A DNA stretch of 64,000 bases from Mycolicibacterium vinylchloridicum (GCF_013404075.1 NZ_JACBJQ010000003.1:233292-297291); one strand, 5' to 3'; positions 10,701-18,845 are shown, counted from the first letter of the stretch. Program-made: numbers and translations. The notes: generated by a model from the sequence alone, not told the origin.

Positions 10701-11188
10701 GCGCGTCCGTCGCTGCGGCACTGCCGGGCTACATGACGCCATCGACGATCTCCGTGCTCGCCGCGATGCCGGCGACCGAATCCGGCAAGTTGAACCGGCC
10801 CGCGCTGCCCCGGCCCGAGGTACACACCACCGGGACCAGCGAGCCGGCCAGGACCGACACCGAGCGCGCCGTCGCGGGAGCCATGGGCCAGCTGCTCGAT
10901 GTGGCGGGAATCGGGCGGGACGACGACTTCTTCGCGCTCGGCGGTGACAGCATCCTGTCGGTGCAGCTGGCCGCGCGGATGCGGGCTGTCGGCCTGACCG
11001 TCGACCCGCGGATGATCTTCGAGTACCCGACCGTGGCAGCACTGGCCGGTGCGATCGAAGAGCAGGGGCCGGCCGGCCAGGCCGAGGCCGGCGCGGACAC
11101 CCGGCACGAGGCGATGAGCGTTTCGGGACTGTCGGCGGGCGATCTGGACGCACTGAAATCGTCATGGTCGAAGGCGCATCCGTCGTGA
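4751..11188 (+). CDS. mbtE: Bimodular NRPS, MbtE-like (C-A-PCP-C-A-PCP)
   Basis: NRPS of 2145 residues with two complete modules, in the position of MbtE. Module 1 has a condensation domain (HHIAWDDAS near residue 167), an adenylation domain (TSGSTGLPKG near 610, SFDVSIGEIF with the usual Asp) and a carrier (LGGHSLLAT near 998). Module 2 has a condensation domain (HHIAADHWS near 1186), an adenylation domain (TSGSTGKPKG near 1672) and a carrier (LGGDSILSV near 2065). The second adenylation domain reads MTFLEGCIET where FDxS is expected, so it lacks the amino-group-binding Asp, and NAIGATETSG replaces NxYGPTE. Mtb MbtE has one module plus partner PKS genes mbtC/mbtD, which are absent here. The ATG at 4751 follows a GAGGAG ribosome site; reading upstream into mbtB is not supported. 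Confidence 0.9.
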   Translation: MTDVLAADRQRLELLRHKLAQRGLLAEPAAAADPAAMTDGQRRMWFVHSIDTTGALLNVGVSYRLIGDLDASRLHAAVDAVAARHPILRTTYRTGADGEPRACVHDDLKPDWAEHDLRELSAQACGLRLEVLAQRAFTTPFDLNTEAPLRITLARIARDEHVLLLAAHHIAWDDASWRVFFADLTRAYRDEDLEPAPAAEGPLSGTDDADVEYWRALLVDPPEPLELPGANGSAVPTEWRADRCATRLGTDTVDAVTRLARDTGATPYMVLLAAFSALMHRYTHADDFLVAAPVLNRTSDDVIGYYGNTVALRMRPDRWGTFRDLVIAARDTAVGAFAHQRVNLDRVVRELNPDRRYGVERMARVGFGVRESEGHGFNPPGLQSRRAEYRGQFAQLPLGFMVEFTGGEVEVEAEYLTEVIDARLARQLLDSFVVLLKDALAEPDRVLADLALLGEADNEWLEQVSRGEDFYCPPMTLGELVAERAALQPDAIAVVYEGRRYSYREINEAANQHARWLVAQGIGAEDRVAVLLEKSPELVITALGIAKAGAVYLPVDPEYPADRIAYILADADPKLVVREPITGTHELSADDLAPSDLTRPFGPDNTAYLIYTSGSTGLPKGVPVPHLPVADYFRWFAQEYRISPDDHLLQVASPSFDVSIGEIFGVLAQGARLVIPRSDGLRDIGYLTDLLQREAITSMHFVPSLLGLFLSLPGVEQWRTLRRVPIGGEALPGELADKFHATFDALLHNFYGPTETVINASRFKVEGRQGPGVVPIGTPKINTTIRLLDDALRPVPVDVIGEIYIGGTQLARGYHNRPVLTAERFVADPFNPGGRLYRTGDLARRNHNGDLEFVGRADEQVKIRGFRIELGEVAAAITVDPSVGNAVVVATELSHLGKSLIAYVAPAAGESVDVDRIKSRVTAALPEYMIPAAYVIVDEIPVTANGKLDRAALPEPEIGPAVDYRAPVTETERAVAGLFADLLGADQVGCDDSFFSLGGHSLLATKLVAAVREACGVEVSVRDIFERGTPGELATLIDGLRAAQPNSIRPQLISRATDAEHSPLSAAQLRSWFQYRVDGPSPVNNIPFAARLTGPCDVDALVAAVGDAVARHEILRTVYREIDGVPHQTVETADAVGVRRLEGADSAWLTAQLNSERAHRFDLESELPIRIAVLRTPEETVLSMVVHHIAADHWSAGVLFTDVLTAYRARREGRAPSWQPLPIQYRDYAAWQVELLSDAELMDAQRDYWVRQLDGLPEDTGLRPDLPRPPMAGGAGAAIPLRFDAHVRERLTALSRELGITEFMLLQTAIAVVLHKAGGGNDIPLGTPVAGRTDAELDRLVGFFVNILVLRNDLSGNPTLREVLLRTREMALAAYANSDLPFDRVVDAVNPVRSLSRNPLFGVVVHVREEMPEDQLIEAGGDGETRFTALEPTFDVAHADLSVNFFVGDDGYRGHLIYRTELYHDSTMHRFANWLGQVIEAFATDPDATLRDVTLLGDAELEQVLAQSRGIPSPPDRPRTVPGLLEAGRAWGPDRIALRCGGQHLDYPALHHRSDRFAHLLVRHGVGPGSLVGMSMRRGIDLVIALVGIMKAGAGFFPLDPTYPQTRKQFMLDDVAPEVVVVTAEAGASMPAASRVTLISMDDPAVRAELDATDPVAPLAPPRPDDPMYLMFTSGSTGKPKGVVGTHRAMSTRLTWQLKHYPVPGRDIRLAQAPMTFLEGCIETLAGLVAGSTLIVADDAEHRDAEALAGLIERHSVAQVTGVASLVSALVDNAPDAVRALRRLVTCGEPVNVSLLQRLVACVGESSARTVELLNAIGATETSGALIRGPLDLPTPKIGRPMEGSQVYLLDDALQPVPIGVVGELYYAGEQIARGYWKQPGLTATRFIPNPYAAEPGSRFYRSGDRGRWTEDGRLEFVGRTDHQVKVRGFRVELAEVEAALKAADGVAVAAARTWDGPSGATLAGYVVAHEPVSDPAEFAAAVRASVAAALPGYMTPSTISVLAAMPATESGKLNRPALPRPEVHTTGTSEPARTDTERAVAGAMGQLLDVAGIGRDDDFFALGGDSILSVQLAARMRAVGLTVDPRMIFEYPTVAALAGAIEEQGPAGQAEAGADTRHEAMSVSGLSAGDLDALKSSWSKAHPS

Positions 11189-14100
11189 CCACGTCCGACA
11201 TCGACGACGTCTTGGCGTTATCGCCGCTGCAGCTCGGCCTGTACTCACACGCCACGCTGATCGGCCCCGACGCCGACGACCCGTACGTCATCGCGATGAC
11301 CGCGGACGTGACCGGGCCGCTCGACGTCGACCTGCTACGAGAGTGCGCTTGCGCAATGCTCGTGCGCCACCCCAATCTGCGCGCCAGCTTCTGGCATCAG
11401 GACCTCCCACGTCCTGTTCAGATCGTGCCGTCGGCAGTGGAACTGCCGTGGAAGCAGGTGCGGGCCGACGACGATCATGCGGCCGCACTCGAACAACACG
11501 AACGTAGCCGGCCGTTCACCCTGCATGACGGCCCGCTGATCCGATTCCTGCTCATCGAACTGCACGGCCAGCGCTGGCGTCTGGTGGTCACCGCACACCA
11601 CATCGTGATCGACGGCTGGTCGCTGCCGGTGTTCATCGGCGAGATGCTCACCCTCTACCGCGCCGGTGGAAACCCCGACGCGTTGCCATCACCCCGGCTG
11701 TACCGCGACTACATCGGCTGGCTTGCCGATCGAGATCCTTCGGTCGGCGAACAGGTTTGGCGCCAACACCTGGCCGGTACGCCGGGACCGACGCTGCTAT
11801 CGCCGGCGCTGGGCGGCGACGCTGAGGGTCGCCCGAAACGTACTGAGTTGACGCTGCCCGCCGCCGATGCCGAGAAGCTCGCCGCGGCGTCCCGCTCGCG
11901 CGGCATCACGCTCAACACACTGCTGCAGATGGCCTGGGCGCTGATCCTGTCGCGGCTGACCGACCGCGACGATGTCGTGTTCGGGGTCACCGTCTCCGGC
12001 CGTCCTCCCGAACTGGCCGGCGTGGAGACCATGGTGGGGTTGTTCATCAACACCATTCCTCTGCGGGTGCGCTTGAACCCGAACACAACTGTCGCCCAGC
12101 ACTGTTCGGCGCTACAGCGAGATGCGGCCCGGCTGCGCGACCACAGTCACCTCACGCACTCACAGCTACGCGCGTTCGCCGGGGTGGGCGAGATGTTCGA
12201 CACCCTGCTGGTCTATGAGAGCTTCCCGTCCTCGGGCGTGGTCGGCGGACAAGAGTTCTCGGCAGGCGCAGTGAGCTTCCGGCCGGCCGCGATGGAGAGC
12301 CTGACGCACTTCCCGGTGACGATCGCTGCCTACCGCACGGGTGCCGAACTGACGCTGCTGGTGGAGGTCACCGACAACGCGCTGGGTGTGATGACCGCTG
12401 ATGTGCTTGGTGCACGGGTGCTGCAGACGATGCGCCGGCTGATCGAGAGGTGGGACCGGCCGCTGGGTGCGATCTCGATCCTGCTCGACGGCGAGGCGCG
12501 CCCGATCGGCCCACCTGAGCCGACCCACACCGAACCTCTGCGGGGGGTGGCCGACAGATTTGCCGAAGCCGCGGTGGCGCACAGCGATTCGACCGCACTG
12601 TGCTGGGAAGGCGGCCAGCTGAGCTACGGGGAGTTGCACGAACGGTCGGACCGCCTCGCCGGACTGCTCGCCGACTCGGGCGTGCGCGCCGAAACCGCGG
12701 TGGCGATCCGGCTGCCGAGAAGCGCCGACTACGTGGTGGCGATGATCGGTGTGCTCAAGGCCGGCGGGATGTACGTGCCGTTGGAACACGGTATGCCGGC
12801 CGGGCGGGTGCAGTCGATCCTCGCCCAAACCGGCGCCGCGCTGGTCATCGACGAAGACACCATGGCCGCAGTCAACACTGCACCGCGGTTCTCGACTCCC
12901 ACGGCGCCAAGGCAAGCCGCCTATGCGGTGTTCACCTCGGGCACGACCGGAGAACCCAAGGGCGTCATCGGGACTCACCAAGCCCTGCTCGCCTACATCG
13001 ACGATCACGTCGAGCGGATGCTGCGGCCCGCCGCCGAGCGGCTGGGCCGTTCGCTGCGCATCGGGCACGCCTGGTCCTTCGCGTTCGACGCCGCCTGGCA
13101 GCCGTTGGCCGGGCTCCTGTTCGGCCACACCGTGCACCTGATCGACGAGACCGACCGCCGCGACGCCGAGGCGCTCGTCGACATCATCGACCGGCACCGG
13201 ATCGACATGCTCGACGTGACTCCGTCACTGTTCAGCAACCTGCGCCGAGCCGGATTGCTGGACCGCGGATTGCTGTCGGTGCTCGCACTTGGCGGCGAGG
13301 CAGTCGGGTCGGCGGACTGGACCGATATCCGGAAAGCCTGCACCCAAACGTTGTTGGCGGCCCACAACTGCTACGGACCCACCGAGACGACCGTCGAGGC
13401 CGTCGTCGCGGCCATCACCGACCACGACTCACCTGCCATCGGTCATCCGACCCGCTCCACCGGCGCCGTGGTGCTCGACGCATGGCTGCACCCTGTACCC
13501 GACGGCGTGGTGGGCGAGCTGTACCTGGCCGGCGAACAGGTGACCCGCGGCTACCTGGGCCGGCCCGCCGAGACCGCGACACGGTTCGTCGCCGCGCCCG
13601 GCGGCGGCCGGATGTACCGCACCGGTGACCTGGTGCGCCGGGATCGGGACGGCGCACTGTCTTTCATCGGCCGCGCCGACGCCCAGATCCAGGTCCGCGG
13701 CCATCGCGTCGAGCCAGGGGAGATCGAGGCGGTACTGGAGGACGTGCCCGGCGCTCGGCACGCACACCTCGCCGTGCACCGGCAGGCGGCAGGCCCCAGG
13801 CTGATCGCCTATGTCGCGGGTGATGTTACGGTGCCGGCCCTGCGAACCTCGCTGCGAAACCGGTTGCCGCGCTACATGATGCCGCACCGGCTGGTGGTCG
13901 TCGACACCATCCCGCTGACCGCCAACGGCAAGGTCGACGAATCGGCGCTGGCCGCGGCGGCCACCCCCGACGAGACTCCGGAGCTGCCCGGCACGCCGAC
14001 GGAAGTCGCACTGGGCCACGCGATTGCGGGACTGCTGGGCCTCTCCGACATCGACATCGATGCCGACCTGCTGGAGTTGGGCCTCGACAGCATCGTCGCG

Positions 14101-15450
14101 CTGTCGTTGGTTCAGGCCGCGCGTCGTCTGGGACTGCCACTGCGGGCCCGACTGGTTCTGGAATGCGGCACACTTCGCGAGCTGGCGGCCGCGGTGGACC
14201 GGGATACCGCCGAAGAACTGGCCGCCGGACCGGAACCGGAGGGTCCGATCCCGGCCCTGCCCGCGGTGCACTGGTTGTACGAGCACGGCGATCCGCGCCG
14301 GCTGGCCCAGATCGAGGCGATCACGCTGCCAGCGGATGCCAGCGCCGAACGGCTGAGCCTGCTGCTGGACGGTATTGCGGCGGGGCACGAGATGTTCCGC
14401 AGCCGGCTCGATCTGCCGACCATGACGTTCCTCCCCGCTGACCGGCAGCGGATTCCGCTGACCGAGGTGGAGGTGAGCGGTGAGCTGGCCGACACGGTCA
14501 CCGAGCACGCCGCCGCGGCCATCGAACGGATGAATCCGGAACGCGGACACCTGATCGAGGCGCTGTGGCTGCACCGTCCCGGTGATGCGGGAGTCCTCGT
14601 TCTTGTGGTTCATGTGCTGGCGATGGATCCCGCGTCGTGGCGCATCGTGCTCGGGGAGCTGACGGCCAACTGGTCCACACCAGGAACCCAGTTGGTCGGC
14701 GGTGAGCGGGTCAGCTATCGCCGATGGGCACAGACGCTCGCCCAGCGCGTGAGCAAGCTCGACACCGTCGACTTCTGGCTGGCGCAACTCGACGGCGAGG
14801 ATCCGACACTGGGCGCCCGGCGAATTCGTCCGCGGGTGGACCGGTTCGGCGACCTCGCGATCACCGTGTCGGTCACCGAGGATGACGTCACCTCGGCACT
14901 GCTGCGTGCACCGTCGCCGATCCAAGACGTGCTGGCCGATGCGTGCGCCCGGCTGATCGCGCACTGGCGCGACCAGCGTGGCCAGGCCGGCTCCGTCCCG
15001 CTGCTGGCACTGGAGACGCACGGACGTACCGGTGCCGATGACACGGTCGGTCTCCTCAGCGCCATCTATCCGTTGCGTATCAGGCCGGGCGAGCCGATGC
15101 CCGAGATAACCGGTGAGGCAACCGACTATGCCCTGCTGCGCTATCTGCGATCCGATACTGCCGAGCGGCTCCGCGGGTTCCGCGGCCCCCAGGTGCTGCT
15201 GAATTACCTAGGCCGGCTCGACCTGGGCGCGGGTTCGTTACTGGATCGGGGATTACTCGCCGGTGTCCCGATCATGACCGAGCCCAACCTCGCGGTACGA
15301 CACGAGCTGACACTCGTCGCCGCGATCGCCGGCGGAAAGCTGGTCACCCAATGGCGTACGCTATCCGACATCTTCAGTGATGCGGATGTGATTGCGCTGC
15401 AGTCGATCTGGCAAGACGTCCTCCGGGAACTGGCGGAGGTACCGCGATGA
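11185..15450 (+). CDS. mbtF: Terminal mycobactin NRPS MbtF-like (C-A-PCP-E type)
   Basis: Last NRPS of the line, expected to add the terminal N6-hydroxylysine and release or cyclise the chain. Domains in order are condensation (HHIVIDGWS), adenylation (TSGTTGEPKG, WSFAFDAAWQ, NCYGPTETTV), a carrier (LGLDSIVAL) and a C-terminal domain of the epimerisation/condensation family. An alignment by eye to the phenylalanine-activating GrsA pocket gives D-A-Q-D-A-G-C-V-E, whose D..D.G pattern suits a basic side chain such as lysine. The C-terminal domain has VVHVLAMDPASW, so the second, catalytic His is Val, while the late motif LLNYLGRLD is kept. The GTG at 11185 overlaps the mbtE stop as GTGA; an upstream ATG at 11164 in the same frame is the alternative start. 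Confidence 0.9.
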   Translation: MTTSDIDDVLALSPLQLGLYSHATLIGPDADDPYVIAMTADVTGPLDVDLLRECACAMLVRHPNLRASFWHQDLPRPVQIVPSAVELPWKQVRADDDHAAALEQHERSRPFTLHDGPLIRFLLIELHGQRWRLVVTAHHIVIDGWSLPVFIGEMLTLYRAGGNPDALPSPRLYRDYIGWLADRDPSVGEQVWRQHLAGTPGPTLLSPALGGDAEGRPKRTELTLPAADAEKLAAASRSRGITLNTLLQMAWALILSRLTDRDDVVFGVTVSGRPPELAGVETMVGLFINTIPLRVRLNPNTTVAQHCSALQRDAARLRDHSHLTHSQLRAFAGVGEMFDTLLVYESFPSSGVVGGQEFSAGAVSFRPAAMESLTHFPVTIAAYRTGAELTLLVEVTDNALGVMTADVLGARVLQTMRRLIERWDRPLGAISILLDGEARPIGPPEPTHTEPLRGVADRFAEAAVAHSDSTALCWEGGQLSYGELHERSDRLAGLLADSGVRAETAVAIRLPRSADYVVAMIGVLKAGGMYVPLEHGMPAGRVQSILAQTGAALVIDEDTMAAVNTAPRFSTPTAPRQAAYAVFTSGTTGEPKGVIGTHQALLAYIDDHVERMLRPAAERLGRSLRIGHAWSFAFDAAWQPLAGLLFGHTVHLIDETDRRDAEALVDIIDRHRIDMLDVTPSLFSNLRRAGLLDRGLLSVLALGGEAVGSADWTDIRKACTQTLLAAHNCYGPTETTVEAVVAAITDHDSPAIGHPTRSTGAVVLDAWLHPVPDGVVGELYLAGEQVTRGYLGRPAETATRFVAAPGGGRMYRTGDLVRRDRDGALSFIGRADAQIQVRGHRVEPGEIEAVLEDVPGARHAHLAVHRQAAGPRLIAYVAGDVTVPALRTSLRNRLPRYMMPHRLVVVDTIPLTANGKVDESALAAAATPDETPELPGTPTEVALGHAIAGLLGLSDIDIDADLLELGLDSIVALSLVQAARRLGLPLRARLVLECGTLRELAAAVDRDTAEELAAGPEPEGPIPALPAVHWLYEHGDPRRLAQIEAITLPADASAERLSLLLDGIAAGHEMFRSRLDLPTMTFLPADRQRIPLTEVEVSGELADTVTEHAAAAIERMNPERGHLIEALWLHRPGDAGVLVLVVHVLAMDPASWRIVLGELTANWSTPGTQLVGGERVSYRRWAQTLAQRVSKLDTVDFWLAQLDGEDPTLGARRIRPRVDRFGDLAITVSVTEDDVTSALLRAPSPIQDVLADACARLIAHWRDQRGQAGSVPLLALETHGRTGADDTVGLLSAIYPLRIRPGEPMPEITGEATDYALLRYLRSDTAERLRGFRGPQVLLNYLGRLDLGAGSLLDRGLLAGVPIMTEPNLAVRHELTLVAAIAGGKLVTQWRTLSDIFSDADVIALQSIWQDVLRELAEVPR

Positions 15451-16739
15451 CCGGGCGGCTGGCGATCCTCGGGGCCGGAGCCAAAGCCGTTGCCGTGGCG
15501 GCCAAGGCCGCGATGCTGCGCGAGATGGGCGTGGCCACACCGGAGATCGTGGCGGTCGAGCAGACTGCAGTCGCTGCGAATTGGCGGGCGGGCGGCGGCT
15601 GGACGGACGGCCGGCACCGGCTGGGCACCAGCCCGGAGAAGGACGTCGGATTCCCGTACCGCTCGACGCTCCTTCCCGGCCGCAACGCCGAACTCGACCA
15701 GCGGATGATGCGGCTGAGCTGGCAGTCGTATCTGGTGGCGACCGGGCAGTTCGCCGAATGGGTCGACCGCGGCAAACCGGCTCCCACCCACGAGACGTGG
15801 GCCGGTTATCTGTGCTGGGTGGGCGAGGCCGCGGGGCTGACCGTGGTCGAGGGTGAGGTCACCCGGCTGTCGCTGGACGGTCAGTCGTGGCTGCTGCATA
15901 CCCGTGACGACACCGTCGCGGCCGACGCGGTGATGATCACCGGCCCAGGCCAGCCCGATCGATCGGTGCTGCCCGGGCATCCGCAGGTCCTCTCCATTGC
16001 CCAGTTCTGGCAGCTGGCTGCCGACCACGATCGCATCGACGCCGAACGGGTTGCGGTGATCGGTGGCGGCGAGACGGCCGCGTCGATGCTCAACGAACTG
16101 TTCAAGCACCGGGTCTCGACGATCACGGTGATCTCCCCGCAGGCGACGTTGTTCACCAGGGGCGAGAGCTTTTTCGAGAACCGGATGTTCAGCGATCCGA
16201 CAGACTGGGCCGGCCTGACGGTGGCCGAACGGCGCGATGTGCTGGCCCGCACCGACCGGGGGGTGTTCTCGGCGCGCGTTCAGGACTCACTGCTGGCCGA
16301 CGACCGCATCCGGCATCTGCGCGGCCGGGTCGCGCATGGTGTTGCCGCCGACGACCGGATCAGGATCACCCTGCACACCGACCGGCACGGCGAGCGGCTG
16401 GAGACGGTGCACGGGTTCGACCTGGTGATCGACGGTTCGGGGGCCGGCTCACTGTGGTTTCTGCCGCTGCTGGGCCAGGACGTGCTGGACCTGCTCGAGG
16501 TCAGGCTGAACGGCCCGCTGACCAGCGACCGGCTACAGCAGGCCATCGGCGACGACCTTGCGCTGACCGGGGTCGCGCCGAAGTTGTTCCTGCCCAATCT
16601 GTCCGGACTCAGCCAAGGCCCGGGCTTTCCCAACCTCAGCTGCCTGGGCCTGCTGTCCGACCGCGTCCTCGGCGGAGGATGCAACACCCGCCAAGCACAT
16701 TCAACAACCAGGAGGAATGTTGAGTACCAATCCCTTTGA
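15447..16739 (+). CDS. mbtG: L-lysine N6-monooxygenase MbtG
   Basis: Flavin- and NADPH-dependent N-hydroxylase that makes the hydroxamate on lysine side chains for mycobactin-type siderophores. The 430-residue product starts MTGRLAILGAGAKAVA, where the G-x-G-x-x-A pattern is the FAD-binding turn, and carries a second nucleotide-binding turn, IGGGETAASML, near residue 205. It also has the family's conserved stretch around WTDGRHRLGTSPEKD. Its ATG overlaps the mbtF stop (ATGA) and its end overlaps the start of mbtH, so it sits inside one translationally coupled operon. Its presence supports hydroxamate chemistry in the product of this cluster. Confidence 0.95.
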   Translation: MTGRLAILGAGAKAVAVAAKAAMLREMGVATPEIVAVEQTAVAANWRAGGGWTDGRHRLGTSPEKDVGFPYRSTLLPGRNAELDQRMMRLSWQSYLVATGQFAEWVDRGKPAPTHETWAGYLCWVGEAAGLTVVEGEVTRLSLDGQSWLLHTRDDTVAADAVMITGPGQPDRSVLPGHPQVLSIAQFWQLAADHDRIDAERVAVIGGGETAASMLNELFKHRVSTITVISPQATLFTRGESFFENRMFSDPTDWAGLTVAERRDVLARTDRGVFSARVQDSLLADDRIRHLRGRVAHGVAADDRIRITLHTDRHGERLETVHGFDLVIDGSGAGSLWFLPLLGQDVLDLLEVRLNGPLTSDRLQQAIGDDLALTGVAPKLFLPNLSGLSQGPGFPNLSCLGLLSDRVLGGGCNTRQAHSTTRRNVEYQSL

Positions 16740-16917
16740 CGCCGAGGATGGCCGGTTTCATGTGCTCGTCAACGACGAGGAGCAGCACAGCCTGTGGCCC
16801 GCTTTCGCCGAGATCCCGGCAGGCTGGCGGCAGGTGTTCGGCGAAGCTTCCCGCGACGAGTGTGTGCAGTTCGTCGAGCAGAACTGGTCTGACATGCGGC
16901 CCAAGAGCCTGCGCTGA
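16720..16917 (+). CDS. mbtH: MbtH-like NRPS chaperone
   Basis: Small protein that binds and activates NRPS adenylation domains. With the TTG at 16720 as start it reads M-STNPFDAEDG, the usual MbtH beginning, gives 65 residues, and puts the AGGAGG ribosome site (16710-16715) four bases upstream. The ATG at 16717 lies almost on the Shine-Dalgarno and is less likely. Family hallmarks present are NDEEQHSLWPAF, IPAGW, and the C-terminal WSDMRPKSL with its conserved Trp, Arg and Pro. It overlaps the last codons of mbtG and closes the mbt operon 37 bp before the IdeR box of ESX-3. Confidence 0.95.
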   Translation: MSTNPFDAEDGRFHVLVNDEEQHSLWPAFAEIPAGWRQVFGEASRDECVQFVEQNWSDMRPKSLR

Positions 16918-16954
16918 GGGCCTCGACAGGCTACTTATGCAATGCTAACTTTCT

Positions 16955-16973
16955 TCAGGTTAGGCAAACCTAA
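16955..16973. promoter_or_regulatory. IdeR box in front of ESX-3
   Basis: The 19-bp sequence TCAGGTTAGGCAAACCTAA matches the IdeR consensus TTAGGTTAGGCTAACCTAA at 17 of 19 positions. It is the clearest iron box in the window and lies just upstream of eccA3, consistent with the known iron and IdeR repression of ESX-3. Only three bases separate it from the first possible GTG start of eccA3 (16977), so bound repressor would cover the translation start region as well as the promoter. Confidence 0.88.
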
Positions 16974-16976
16974 GGA

Positions 16977-18845
16977 GTGGGGGGTGGCATCGACGGCTGC
17001 CCCGGAACGATGCCCATGGACAACGGTGTGGTAATCCCCAGAGTGCGCGCAGCGCGCCTCGACGCAGACCTGGTGAGCCGGTTCGCGACCTGCTGCAAGG
17101 CTCTTGGCCTGCCGGTATACGACCGGCGACGGCCCGCCGATATCGTGGCCGCTCGCCGCGCATTCACCGAGCTGACACGAGTCGCCTACGACCAGTGCGA
17201 TGCCTGGACCGGGCTCGCGGCCACCGGCGCCACCACCGTGGATGTGCTCGCTGCGGTGGTCCGCACCATCGACACCAGCGGCACGCTGCAGCGGCGGATC
17301 GAGCTACCGGCCGGGGCGTTGGGCTTCGACTATGACACCGGGCTCTACCTGCGGTTCCGCGCCACCACGCCGGACGACTTCCGGTTGGCTCACGCCGCCG
17401 GACTGGCCATCGAGGGTGACTTCCATGCCGCCGACGAGGTGGTGTCCGAAATCCGTGCCCGCAGGCCCGATTGGCGCGAGGCGCGCTGGGTCGACGCGGC
17501 CCTGCGGCACCGGGCTCAGCGTTGGGCCGACGTCGTCAAGCTGCTGACCCCGGTGGTCACTGACCCCGGCCTCGACCCGCTGTTCGCCCACGCCGCCAAG
17601 ATCTCCCTGGGTGTGGCCCTGGCCCGCCTCGGTATGTTCGCCCCCGCGCTGTCCCACCTCGAGGAGCCCGAAGGGCCGGTGGCGGTGGCCGCCGTGGACG
17701 GTGCGCTGACCAAGGCGCTGTCATTGCGCGCCTACGGTGACGAGGACACCGCCACCGACGTGTTGCAGGACCTCTACGCCGCGAACCCGGGCAACGAGCA
17801 GGTCGAACAGGCACTGTCCGATCCGACGTTCGGTATCGCCACCACCACCGCCGCCCGCATCGACGCCAGAACCGATCTGTGGGACATCGAAACCGAGCCC
17901 ACCGCAGACGATTTCGTCGATCCCGAGGCGCGTGAACGTAAGGCCGCGTTGCTCGAAGAGGCTGAGCGGGAACTCGGCGAGTTCATCGGCCTCGACGAGG
18001 TGAAGGACCAGGTGTCCCGACTGAAGAGCTCGGTCGCCATGGCCTTGCGTCGCGAGGAGCGCGGTCTGGCGGTGGCCCAACGCACCCACCACCTGGTGTT
18101 CGCCGGCCCGCCGGGAACCGGTAAAACCACCATCGCGCGCGTGGTGGCCAAGATCTATTGCGGCCTCGGACTTCTCAAGCGGGAGAACGTCCGCGAGGTA
18201 CACCGGGCCGACATGATCGGCCAGCACATCGGCGAGACCGAGGCCAAAACCAACGCCATCATCGACAGCGCGCTGGACGGTGTGCTGTTCCTCGACGAGG
18301 CGTATGCGTTGGTCGCGACGGGTGCGAAGAACGACTTCGGCCTGGTGGCCATCGATACCCTGCTGGCCCGGATGGAGAACGACCGCGACCGGCTGGTGGT
18401 GATCATCGCGGGTTACCGCGCCGACCTCGACCGCTTCCTGGACACCAACGAGGGCCTGCGATCGCGGTTCACCCGCAGCATCGTATTCCCGTCCTATTCG
18501 GCCGCCGAGCTCGTCGACATCGCCGTGTCCATGGCGGCGAACCGCGACAGCGTCTTCGAGGCCGCGGCACGGCACAACCTCGAGGAACTGTTCGGTCAGC
18601 TGGCCAACTCGACGACCCCGGATTCGGCCGGGGTCGCCCGGCGCAGCCTCGATATCGCGGGCAACGGCCGGTTCGTCCGCAACGTCGTCGAACGCTCCGA
18701 GGAGGAAAGAGAATTCAGGTTGGACCATATGGACCTGGCCGGTGCTGATTTCACCGATGAGCAGATGATGACCATCACCGCCGCCGATGTGCGCAACGCG
18801 GTGGTTCCGCTGCTGCGCGGTCTGGGTCTGACGGTGCCCACATGA
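16977..18845 (+). CDS. eccA3: ESX-3 AAA+ ATPase EccA3
   Basis: Cytosolic CbxX/CfqX-type AAA+ ATPase of the ESX-3 type VII system, thought to help release or recycle chaperones of PE/PPE substrates. The N-terminal half is a TPR-like helical region. The C-terminal half has Walker A GPPGTGKTT near residue 378, Walker B VLFLDEAYAL near 438, and the AAA+ stretch GLRSRFTR. The length of 622 residues is close to 631 in Mtb. The start is uncertain: GTG 16977 uses AAGGAG but lies almost on the IdeR box, while ATG 17010 (M-PMDNG) would shorten the product by 11 residues, and homology becomes convincing only after that point. It is the first gene of the ESX-3 operon. Confidence 0.95.
   Translation: MGGGIDGCPGTMPMDNGVVIPRVRAARLDADLVSRFATCCKALGLPVYDRRRPADIVAARRAFTELTRVAYDQCDAWTGLAATGATTVDVLAAVVRTIDTSGTLQRRIELPAGALGFDYDTGLYLRFRATTPDDFRLAHAAGLAIEGDFHAADEVVSEIRARRPDWREARWVDAALRHRAQRWADVVKLLTPVVTDPGLDPLFAHAAKISLGVALARLGMFAPALSHLEEPEGPVAVAAVDGALTKALSLRAYGDEDTATDVLQDLYAANPGNEQVEQALSDPTFGIATTTAARIDARTDLWDIETEPTADDFVDPEARERKAALLEEAERELGEFIGLDEVKDQVSRLKSSVAMALRREERGLAVAQRTHHLVFAGPPGTGKTTIARVVAKIYCGLGLLKRENVREVHRADMIGQHIGETEAKTNAIIDSALDGVLFLDEAYALVATGAKNDFGLVAIDTLLARMENDRDRLVVIIAGYRADLDRFLDTNEGLRSRFTRSIVFPSYSAAELVDIAVSMAANRDSVFEAAARHNLEELFGQLANSTTPDSAGVARRSLDIAGNGRFVRNVVERSEEEREFRLDHMDLAGADFTDEQMMTITAADVRNAVVPLLRGLGLTVPT

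Noticed and set aside
13429..15021. Long open frame on the minus strand (530 codons) under mbtF
   Set aside because: It lies wholly opposite the well-supported mbtF coding sequence, has a composition expected from GC-rich antisense, and shows no domain motif.
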